From Pseudoxanthomonas sp. z9 (GTDB lineage: Bacteria; Pseudomonadota; Gammaproteobacteria; Xanthomonadales; Xanthomonadaceae), in the NCBI RefSeq assembly GCF_006542425.1, contig NZ_VFID01000009.1, positions 80,040 through 144,039 of the forward strand: a stretch of DNA of 64,000 nt, read 5' to 3'. Of this stretch, positions 54,882-61,972 are shown piece by piece. The position numbers were made by a program, and so were the translations under genes. The notes under the pieces were generated by a model. The model was given only the letters and a program-made list of their open reading frames with translations, did no database searches and was not told the origin of the DNA. Every line of letters starts with the position of its first letter. Position 1 is the stretch's first letter.

Positions 54882-55297
54882 GCCACATCACCCAGTTCCA
54901 CCTCGCCTTCCCGGTTCGCGATCTGGATGAGGCGCGCCACTTCTACGGCGACATCATCGGCTGCCCGCAGGGCCGCAGCGACATCTCCTACCAGGACTTC
55001 GACTTCTTCGGCCATCACCTGGTCGCGCACATCGGTGGCGACGGCCAGCCGCTGCACAACGGCCGCTTCGACGGCGAGGCGGTGCCGGTACCGCATTTCG
55101 GCATGAACCTGGATCGGCCGGCCTGGGAAACGCTGGCCCGACGGCTGAAGGACGCGCAGGTCGATTTCCACGAGGAGCCCCATCTGCGCCTGAAAGGAAA
55201 ACCCGGCCAGCACGTCACCATGTTCCTGTTCGATCCTTCCGGCAACGCGCTGGAGTTCAAATCCTTCGACGACCCCGAGCAGACGTTCATCCCGTAG
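54878..55297 (+). CDS. VOC-family (glyoxalase/dioxygenase-fold) protein
   Basis: The 139-residue protein has the VOC pattern: FHLAFPVRDLDEARHFYGDI at the N-terminus, FGHHLVAHI in the middle and MFLFDPSGNALEFKSFDD near the end, with likely metal ligands His8, His51-53 area and the terminal Glu. Family members are dioxygenases, isomerases, lyases or resistance proteins. Overlap with the diiron gene suggests the two work together. Specific reaction unknown. Confidence 0.85.
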   Translation: MSHITQFHLAFPVRDLDEARHFYGDIIGCPQGRSDISYQDFDFFGHHLVAHIGGDGQPLHNGRFDGEAVPVPHFGMNLDRPAWETLARRLKDAQVDFHEEPHLRLKGKPGQHVTMFLFDPSGNALEFKSFDDPEQTFIP

Positions 55298-55306
55298 ATC
55301 TCTCCC

Positions 55307-55330
55307 TGTGGGAGCGGCGTCAGTCGCGAG
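55307..55330. repeat. REP-like half element (GTGGGAGCGGCGTCAGTCGC)
   Basis: It lies between convergent genes and is related to the arms of the REP pairs at 61602 and 61884 (GTAGGAGCGACGTCAGTCGC). Only a weak partner follows, so this is a single or degenerate copy. Confidence 0.65.
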
Positions 55331-55352
55331 GGCTTCCACGGGAAATCGGGCG

Positions 55353-56366
55353 TCATATCCGCAATTCGACCACGCGCTCTTCCGGTGATGCGGGCAGCCC
55401 CTCGCCGGCCCAGAACCGTTCCAGCGTCCCACGCACCAGATCCAGCGGGGTGGACGCGCCACGCCGCTCGCCGAAGCGGCGCTTGTTGTCGCGCTGCAGG
55501 CGCAACATGCGCGCGTCCTGGTCGTTCACCCGCTTGAGCAGCGGCCACACCAGCAGGCGCACCAGCCAGGCCGGCGCGCGTCGCCCCTCTACATGGAGCG
55601 CGACGAACACGTCGGTTTCTTCCGCCGAGTGCGGGGTGAAGTGCAGATCGATCATCACCCGGCTGCCGTTCGCGTAGACGTATTCCAGCCGCGTGCTGCC
55701 GGGCGCGGCGTAGTGCGCGCGCTCGGCCACGCGGCGCGACTCGAACAGCCGATACAGCAGGCCGGACTGCGCGCCGCCGCCCTGGTAGTCGACGCGGAAT
55801 CCGTCCGGCGTCGTCCGCATCACCGCGGTGACCGGCATCCGCGCCCCCTCGCGTCGCACCAGCCCGGCATGCACGAAATGGGTATGCATCGGATCCAGGA
55901 AATTCTCCATCGCGTCGACCACGCCAGCCGGCCAGCGGGTCTGCCACTGGAAGCGCCGGGAAGACGGATCCGTTTCCCGTATCAATGCGTTCGGTATCGC
56001 TTCGCCAATGTGGCCGGGACGGACCCACACGAAGCCATCGATTTCGCGCGCCGGGAAGGTCCGCACGCAGGCCGGCGGTGGCGGCATGGACGCCGGCAGC
56101 CCCGGGACCTCGCGCAGTTGACCGCCCGCGTCGAAGGACCAGCCGTGGTACGGACAGACAATGCGATCGCCCGCGACCCGTCCCGCCGACAGCGGGGCAT
56201 GCCGGTGCGGACAGCGGTCCTCCAGCGCGACCCAGCGCCCGTCCGCCAACCGCGCCAGCGCCAGGTGGGTGCCCAGCAACGACACCGCGTATGGCCCGTG
56301 GCCGATCGCGGCGGCGCGCGCGACCGCGTACCAATGCGCGTTGAGCGCGGGATGCCAGTCGCTCAC
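55353..56366 (-). CDS. Rieske non-haem iron oxygenase
   Basis: The 337-residue protein has a Rieske [2Fe-2S] site (C52-P-H54 and C71-x2-H74 in RCPHRHAPL and CPYHGWSF) and the mononuclear iron motif NFLDPMHTHFVH (Asp158, His161, His166). It resembles alpha subunits that act alone with a separate reductase, such as those that hydroxylate, demethylate or cyclise. The GTG start overlaps the previous stop (GTGA). It is the last gene of a six-gene coupled cluster and likely performs a late oxidation. No reductase or ferredoxin gene is visible nearby. Confidence 0.92.
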   Translation of the reverse strand: MSDWHPALNAHWYAVARAAAIGHGPYAVSLLGTHLALARLADGRWVALEDRCPHRHAPLSAGRVAGDRIVCPYHGWSFDAGGQLREVPGLPASMPPPPACVRTFPAREIDGFVWVRPGHIGEAIPNALIRETDPSSRRFQWQTRWPAGVVDAMENFLDPMHTHFVHAGLVRREGARMPVTAVMRTTPDGFRVDYQGGGAQSGLLYRLFESRRVAERAHYAAPGSTRLEYVYANGSRVMIDLHFTPHSAEETDVFVALHVEGRRAPAWLVRLLVWPLLKRVNDQDARMLRLQRDNKRRFGERRGASTPLDLVRGTLERFWAGEGLPASPEERVVELRI

Positions 56367-57475
56367 AGGCGATACCTCCGCAGCAGGGGCACACCGATCC
56401 GGCGGGTGGCCTGCGCCAGCAGTCCAATCGCCGCGCGGCGCGCACGCGGCAGATGCGCCGCCATCACCGCGCTGTACTCGATCGCGGGCACACCGCCACG
56501 GAAGCGCTTGAACTCGCTGGCGCCGGCGCTGAAGTTCAATCGCCAGCCGCGGCGGCGACAGGCGCGGTAGGCGCAGGCGGTCGCCAGCCGGTAGAGCCCG
56601 AGCTTCGGTGGCAGGGCCGTGTCGTAACCGACGATCGGCGCGGTCGCGATGCCGGCGTGGCGGAACAGGCCCAGCACCGTCAGCAGCTGTCCGTCCCCGC
56701 CGCGGAAGCCCTCGAACTCGAGCAGTCCCGCCGCGTGCCAGGCACGCATGAATTCCGCCGTGTACGCCGGACTGAAGCGCGAGTACTTGCCGAGGTAGAG
56801 CAGGGTGTACAGCTCGGCGATCCGCGCGTAGTCGGCGTCGGTGATGTCGGCATCGCCGCAGGGGGTCAACGCGGTTCGCACCAGTCCCTTCAGATCCCGC
56901 CGCAGATCGCGATGGCGGGCCACGGCCGCGTCCAGATCCTCGTACAGGTAGACCTGGCGGCTCGCCACCAGCCGGCAACCCGCGCGCTCCAGCGCCGCCA
57001 GCCAGCCGGCGTCGTCGACCTCGTTGAGCGAACGGAACCAGATCGCGTGGTCCGGCCAGCGATCCACGGCCTGCCGCAGCAGCGCCGGCACATCGACCGA
57101 TTCCACCACAGGGTACAGATTGGTCGACAGCAGCCAGTTGTTCACGCTGACCGCGCGATCCAGGCCTGCACGCGCCACCAGGGCGCCGGTGCCCGCCAGC
57201 ACCGGCCGCAGCGCATGCGCCGCCCATCGTGGCAGGTAGCGTTCGCTTTCCTCGCCCGCGCAGTCCACGTAGGTCGTGCGCGGCGAACAGACCCAGGCGC
57301 TTTCGGGTTCGGCATCGTGCACCGTCGCCGGCAGGAGCCCGGCGCCGGTTTCGAGGGTCTCGATGCGGGCCGACAGATTGCGCACGAACCGGTCCACGCG
57401 CGCGCCGGCATGCAGCGCGGCGAAGGCCTGCGCGCGTTCTGCGAAACGATCCGGATCGCGTGGCGTCGCACTCAC
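56363..57475 (-). CDS. GNAT/FemAB-like acyltransferase (BioF2-type), function unknown
   Basis: The 370-residue protein has no exact motif but the second half looks like a BioF2/GNAT acetyltransferase: WLAALERAGCRLVASRQVYL, YTLLYLGKYSRFSPAYTAEF, LTVLGLFRHAGIATAPIVGY, LGLYRLATACAYRACRRRGW and LNFSAGASEFKRFRGGVPA. Such proteins move acyl or aminoacyl groups. It overlaps both neighbours by 4 bases and must be co-translated with the ATP-grasp and Rieske proteins. Likely role is N- or O-acylation of the pathway intermediate; this is inference. Confidence 0.65.
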   Translation of the reverse strand: MSATPRDPDRFAERAQAFAALHAGARVDRFVRNLSARIETLETGAGLLPATVHDAEPESAWVCSPRTTYVDCAGEESERYLPRWAAHALRPVLAGTGALVARAGLDRAVSVNNWLLSTNLYPVVESVDVPALLRQAVDRWPDHAIWFRSLNEVDDAGWLAALERAGCRLVASRQVYLYEDLDAAVARHRDLRRDLKGLVRTALTPCGDADITDADYARIAELYTLLYLGKYSRFSPAYTAEFMRAWHAAGLLEFEGFRGGDGQLLTVLGLFRHAGIATAPIVGYDTALPPKLGLYRLATACAYRACRRRGWRLNFSAGASEFKRFRGGVPAIEYSAVMAAHLPRARRAAIGLLAQATRRIGVPLLRRYRL

Positions 57476-58635
57476 CGTTCACCCCGCTCCAGTGGTTCGC
57501 CGTCCCATTCGATGTCGCGGGTCGCCGCCTCGCGCAGGTTGCAGCGCTGGCCCAGCGCCAGCCGCGCGTACGATCCCAGATCGCCGATTGATCCGATTGC
57601 CGGCAGCCGGTCGCCGGGCAGTGCGATGACGTCGCGGGCGCGATGCCAGTCCCGCCGCCAGGTCTCCAGGCGTCCTTGTCGCACCGCCGTCCACCAGCCG
57701 GCGGTACGCATCAGCGCCGCGATCATCCGCGCGCTGCCCGGCGCCGGCTCGCGCAGCGGCCCTTCGCCGCGCAGTGCCGCCGGCAGATCCTCGTCGGGCG
57801 TGAACAGGTGCAGGCCGCTGGTCGCGCGCGGATTGCATTCCAGCACCCGGTAGCGACCATCCTCGCCGAGGATCCAGTCGAAGGAGATCTGCCCGCTGTA
57901 GTGGATGCCGCGCACCAGCGCCGCGGCGGCGTCGCGCAGGCGCGGATGATCCTCGCCCGCGAAGTAGTAGCTGGAACTGCGCCGCAAGCGCCAGCCCGGA
58001 TGGTAGACCGCGTGCGCCAGCAGTTCGCCGCCGTGGGCGATGCCGTAGGAGCACAGCTCCCGCCCGTGCAGGTAGGCCTGCGCCACCCACGGACCCTGGA
58101 CCGGCAACGGCGGCGTGGCGGCGGGCAGACCCTGTGGATGCAGGCGGACATGAACCCCGAAACGGGAGAATTCGGGCTTCATCACCAGCCCGCGTCCGCC
58201 TGCCCAGGCGCGCGCCTCGTCCAGCGAGTGCACCCTCGCACTGTCGGGAACGTCCATCCCGTGACGGCGGGCGAGACCGAGGAATTCCCATTTGCTGTGC
58301 AGGGCGCGCAGCTTGTCGAAATCATCCACCGCCACCTGCAGTTCCTTCGGCAGGCGTCCGCGCACGTGCGACAGGTGGAAGGCTTCCTCGCAGGTGGGCA
58401 ACAGCAGATCGATGCGGTGGCTGGCGGCGATGGCGTCGAGATCGGCGGCGAATCCATCCGGATCCCGGCGCGGGGATCGCAGCGCGTGGGTCGCGGTCAC
58501 CGATCGCGACCAGCCCGACAGCCGGCACGGAATGCTGTCGGCGACATGCACGCGCCAGCCCCGCATGGCGAAGCGCCGCGCGTGATCCAGCGCGACTGGC
58601 GCGCGCCCACCGAGAATCAGCACGCCGGGCTTCAT
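57472..58635 (-). CDS. ATP-grasp ligase
   Basis: The 387-residue protein starts MKPGVLILGGRAPVALDHAR with a pre-ATP-grasp Rossmann-like half, then the ATP-grasp fold: KWEFLGLARRHGMDVPDSAR, GGRGLVMKPEFSRFGVHVRL, WVAQAYLHGRELCSYGIAHG, and the metal-binding ISFDWILGEDGRYRVLECNPR. Members join a carboxylate to an amine or thiol through an acyl phosphate. The ATG overlaps the previous stop. In this cluster it may amidate a beta-hydroxy or keto acid made by the KASIII and SDR enzymes. Confidence 0.88.
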   Translation of the reverse strand: MKPGVLILGGRAPVALDHARRFAMRGWRVHVADSIPCRLSGWSRSVTATHALRSPRRDPDGFAADLDAIAASHRIDLLLPTCEEAFHLSHVRGRLPKELQVAVDDFDKLRALHSKWEFLGLARRHGMDVPDSARVHSLDEARAWAGGRGLVMKPEFSRFGVHVRLHPQGLPAATPPLPVQGPWVAQAYLHGRELCSYGIAHGGELLAHAVYHPGWRLRRSSSYYFAGEDHPRLRDAAAALVRGIHYSGQISFDWILGEDGRYRVLECNPRATSGLHLFTPDEDLPAALRGEGPLREPAPGSARMIAALMRTAGWWTAVRQGRLETWRRDWHRARDVIALPGDRLPAIGSIGDLGSYARLALGQRCNLREAATRDIEWDGEPLERGER

Positions 58636-59474
58636 GCGGGCGTCCCCGTCCGCGCGGGTCGCCATTCACGGCAATGCGACGGGACGATGCGGAGCCGTGG
58701 TTCGGCGGCATGCAGCGCGTGCAGATGCGCCAGCGTGCGCCGATAGACCGGCGTGTCACCCAGCCAATCGGTGACCACGCCCGGCGGCGGGACGTTGTCG
58801 CGGATCGCCTGGGTCGACCACGCGGCGTCGCCGACCAGGAACACCGGCCCCGACCCATCCTCGAACCAGATCCCGTAGTGGCCGGCCGCGTGTCCCGGCA
58901 ACGGGATCAGCCGCACGCTGCCATCGCCGAACAGATCATGGGCGCTGCCGAAGTCGGACAGCGAACCCTCCAACGCGCGCGCCGGACGGTCCTCGAACCA
59001 GTGCAGCGTCGCCGCGTCGCGCGCGCCGAGCAGGGCCGGCACCAACCCCACCCGCAGCGCGCCCAGGCGCGAGCGGGCGTGCAGGTCGCGCCAGGCCTCG
59101 CGTGACATCGCCACCCGCGCATGCGGAAAGTCGGCGAGACCACCGATGTGATCCGCGTGCAGGTGCGAAAGCAGGATCCAGCCGATGTCGTCCACGCCGA
59201 TGCCGTCGCATAGCAACTGTTCGCGCAGCGTCTGGCGCGGTTGCAGGCGCACCGGCGTGACCCAGCGGTACAGGCGTTCGGGAAACGCCTGCGTGGCCGC
59301 CATGAAATGTTCGGAATAACCGGTGTCGAACAGGATCCAGCCGTGCGCGGGGTGCCGCAGCAGCGCGACCAGCGCCGGGAACTCGCACGCCCGCAGCGGT
59401 CCGTCCCGGCGGGTGGCCCGCTCCGGATGCGTGCAGTGGCCCGCTTCATAGAGACGCCACTCAAGCGCGGTCAT
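58632..59474 (-). CDS. Metallo-beta-lactamase-fold hydrolase (lactonase/thioesterase-like)
   Basis: The 280-residue protein has the dinuclear zinc motif LLSHLHADHIGGL (HxHxDH), the later His in PLPGHAAGHYGIW, the bridging Asp in FLVGDAAWST and the terminal His in IVPSHCREW. It resembles AHL-lactonase-like enzymes. It could release product from a carrier protein, open a lactone or protect the host. The ATG lies 14 bp inside the SDR gene. Confidence 0.88.
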   Translation of the reverse strand: MTALEWRLYEAGHCTHPERATRRDGPLRACEFPALVALLRHPAHGWILFDTGYSEHFMAATQAFPERLYRWVTPVRLQPRQTLREQLLCDGIGVDDIGWILLSHLHADHIGGLADFPHARVAMSREAWRDLHARSRLGALRVGLVPALLGARDAATLHWFEDRPARALEGSLSDFGSAHDLFGDGSVRLIPLPGHAAGHYGIWFEDGSGPVFLVGDAAWSTQAIRDNVPPPGVVTDWLGDTPVYRRTLAHLHALHAAEPRLRIVPSHCREWRPARTGTPA

Positions 59475-60462
59475 GGTCGCTCCAGGCATTCGCGAAAGCC
59501 TCCAATCCGGCGGCGATGCCCGGCGTCGGACGGTAGCCCAGTTCCTCGCGTGCGCGCCGGATGTCCAGCGTCTGCGCGTAGCCGACCACGCCCAGGCCAT
59601 ACCGGGTCAGCTTCGGCTCCGGCTGCCCCGGGCGCCGCAGCGCCACCTGTTCGGCGAGCCAGGCCGCCGCCAGCGCGGGACCGCGCGGCACGGACACCCA
59701 ACGGACCCGCCGGCCCATGCGCGAGAACAGCGCCGACAGCAGATCCCTCACCCGCAGCGGTTCGCCGTTGGTCACGTTGTAGGCCTGCCCGGAGCCGCTC
59801 CAGCCGCGCTCGACGCAATCGACGATCAGGCCACTCAGGTTGTCGACGCGGGTCACATCGATCAGTGCCTCGCCTCCGTCCACCAGCGGAAACCAGCCAC
59901 GCTCCGCGACCGCCAGCAGGCGCGGCAGGATCGCCCGGTCGCCTTCGCCGAACACCGCGCGCGGACGCAGGATCAGTGTCTGCAGGGGGCCATCGCTGGC
60001 CTCGCGCACGCAGTCCTCGGACGCCCACTTGCTGCGTGCGTATTCGGTGATCCAGCGCCGTGGCGGGACGAAGGCTTCACCGACGTCATACTGATCCCGG
60101 AAGCGGAAGTAGATGCTCGGCGAGCCGAGATGGATGAAGCGGCGCACGCCGCTGCGGCATGCCGCATCAAGCAGGCGTCGGGTCGCCAGTACGTTGGCGC
60201 GCTCGAACTCAACGCGCGATCCCCACGGCGCCGACAGTGCCGCGCAGTGGACGACGGTATCGCAGCCGTCCAGCATCGGTTCAAGCGGATCGGCGGCCAG
60301 ATCCGCGCACTGGATGCGGCGGGCGCTGTCGCGGTTCGCATCGAGCCGGGCGGCGTCGCGTCCGCTCGCGATCACCTCCTGGCCACGCCCGGCCAGCCCA
60401 TGCGCCACGTGACGGCCGATGAAGCCGCTGGCGCCGGTCACCAGGACGCGATGCGTGCTCAC
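59461..60462 (-). CDS. Extended SDR / NAD-dependent epimerase-dehydratase family reductase (3-beta-HSD / OleD-like)
   Basis: The 333-residue protein has the nucleotide motif VLVTGASGFIGRHVAHGLAG, the CAALSAPWG segment and the catalytic YARSK with an upstream Ser (LGSPSIYF). ILRPRAVFGEGDRAILPRLL and the VTNGEPLRVRDLL segment are typical of 3-beta-hydroxysteroid/OleD-type enzymes that reduce beta-keto substrates. It follows the KASIII gene with a 4-bp overlap, so it probably reduces the beta-keto condensation product. Confidence 0.88.
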   Translation of the reverse strand: MSTHRVLVTGASGFIGRHVAHGLAGRGQEVIASGRDAARLDANRDSARRIQCADLAADPLEPMLDGCDTVVHCAALSAPWGSRVEFERANVLATRRLLDAACRSGVRRFIHLGSPSIYFRFRDQYDVGEAFVPPRRWITEYARSKWASEDCVREASDGPLQTLILRPRAVFGEGDRAILPRLLAVAERGWFPLVDGGEALIDVTRVDNLSGLIVDCVERGWSGSGQAYNVTNGEPLRVRDLLSALFSRMGRRVRWVSVPRGPALAAAWLAEQVALRRPGQPEPKLTRYGLGVVGYAQTLDIRRAREELGYRPTPGIAAGLEAFANAWSDHDRA

Positions 60463-61475
60463 AGCCGCAGCACCGCGCCGGCGAAGGACAGGCCGGCGCC
60501 GGAGCCCACCATCGCGAATCGGTCGCCCTGCCGCAGCTCGCCGCGATCGATCGCGTGATGCAGCGCCAGCGGTATGGACGCGGCCATCTGGTTGCCGTGG
60601 TCAGCAAGGATGCGCACCAGCGCGCCGGGCGGCAGCCGCAGCGCCACTTCCAGATGATCCAGCGCCTTGGCGCTGGCCTGGTGCGGCACCAGTTTGCGCA
60701 GTTCCTCCATCGGGATGCCCGCGCGCGCGAACAATCGCCGCATGAAGTCCGGCAAGCGCTGCGCCGCCAGGCGATAGGTGGCCTTGCCCGACATCTCGAA
60801 CTTCGACGCCTCGGCATACGCGTCCACGCCATCATCCAGGCGGACCCGGGTGCCACCCGCACGCACCTGGCAGAATCCGGCGCCCTCGCTATGGGTTTCC
60901 ATGTGCGTGGCCAGCAGACGGGAATCGCTCGTCTGCGGGCCACCCTCCAGCACCACCGCGGCCGCGCCGTCGCCGAACAGCGCGGCGGTGTCGGTATCGT
61001 TCCAGTCGAGGCCTGCCGAGGCCACCTCGCCCGCCACCAGCAACACGCGTCGGAAGCGTCCGGTGGCGAACGCGCCGGCGACCAGATCCAGCGCCACCAG
61101 GAAGCCCAGGCAGGTCGCATTGACGTCGAATGCCGGAATCGTGCTGGCCGACAGGCCCAGCTGGCGCTGCACCAGCGCGGCAGTGCAGGGGATCGCCTGT
61201 TCGGGCACGCTGCCCACGCTGATGATCGCGTCCATGACGCCAGCTTCCAGGCCCGCACGGCGCAGGGCTTCGTGCGCGGCGCGCGCGGCCATGAACGACG
61301 CCGTCTCCCCGGCGTCGGCGAAGTACCGGCAATCAATGCCAACGTGGCGACGGGTCCATCCGGCCGGCTTGCCCCAGCGTTGATCGAAATTCTCCGACGG
61401 CACGCGCCGCGACGGGACATATTCCCCTGTTCCGAGGATGCGCAGCGGAATGGCGGGAGTGATGTCCTGATCCAT
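60459..61475 (-). CDS. Beta-ketoacyl-ACP synthase III-type condensing enzyme (FabH/OleA-like)
   Basis: The 338-residue protein has the catalytic Cys122 in FDVNATCLGFLVALD, the GDGAAAVVLE loop, His265 in KLVPHQASAKALD and Asn295 in ADHGNQMAASIP, the full Cys-His-Asn triad of KASIII. GSVPEQAIPCTAALVQRQLG places a Glu near the active site, as in OleA. It likely starts the pathway by condensing an acyl thioester with a second acyl group. It is the first gene of the six-gene run; upstream ATG at 61565 is rejected because it lies in repeated DNA. Confidence 0.92.
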   Translation of the reverse strand: MDQDITPAIPLRILGTGEYVPSRRVPSENFDQRWGKPAGWTRRHVGIDCRYFADAGETASFMAARAAHEALRRAGLEAGVMDAIISVGSVPEQAIPCTAALVQRQLGLSASTIPAFDVNATCLGFLVALDLVAGAFATGRFRRVLLVAGEVASAGLDWNDTDTAALFGDGAAAVVLEGGPQTSDSRLLATHMETHSEGAGFCQVRAGGTRVRLDDGVDAYAEASKFEMSGKATYRLAAQRLPDFMRRLFARAGIPMEELRKLVPHQASAKALDHLEVALRLPPGALVRILADHGNQMAASIPLALHHAIDRGELRQGDRFAMVGSGAGLSFAGAVLRL

Positions 61476-61601
61476 GGTGCGTGTGGTTCTGTTCCGGGGC
61501 TGCCAGCCTGCGCGAGGGCGGGCCGGACGGCAAGCGGGAACCATGGCATGCACGCCACGCGCCACGCCGGGTATTACCTGCCGCTACCTGCCGCGGGTTC
61601 T

Positions 61602-61678
61602 TGTAGGAGCGACGTCAGTCGCGACCGTAGAATCGCCTCGCCGGCAAGCGCATGGTCGCGACTGACGTCGCTCCTACA
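61602..61678. repeat. REPIN-like inverted REP pair, copy 1
   Basis: A 25-bp arm beginning TGTAGGAGCGACGTCAGTCG (61602-61626) is the exact complement of 61654-61678, around a 27-base loop. This is the standard form of paired REP elements spread by RAYT-type transposases. Confidence 0.85.
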
Positions 61679-61883
61679 GGAAAGCGGGTATCAACGCGGC
61701 GCCAGGATCTTCGACAGCCGGTCCTCGGCGCCGGGGATGCGCTGCAGGTGCGGGTAGCGCAGACCGTCGCGGTAGTCGATGCGGACGCTGCGGTACTGCT
61801 CGCCCTGGCGCACCAGCGGGAACCATGGCATGCACGCCACACGCCACGCCGGGTATCACCTGCCGCTACCTGCCGCGGGTTCT

Positions 61884-61960
61884 TGTAGGAGCGACGTCAG
61901 TCGCGACCGTAGAATCGCCTCGCCGGCAAGCGCATGGTCGCGACTGACGTCGCTCCTACA
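61884..61960. repeat. REPIN-like inverted REP pair, copy 2
   Basis: It is identical in form to the pair at 61602-61678, shifted by 282 bp. It lies just after the M61 peptidase stop and may act as its terminator. Confidence 0.85.
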
Positions 61961-61972
61961 GGAAAGCGGGTA

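Noticed and set aside
61476..61565. Longer KASIII start at 61565
   Set aside because: The extra 30 codons read Arg/Pro-rich text in the duplicated region and lack family similarity; ATG at 61475 gives the normal FabH-type N-terminus.
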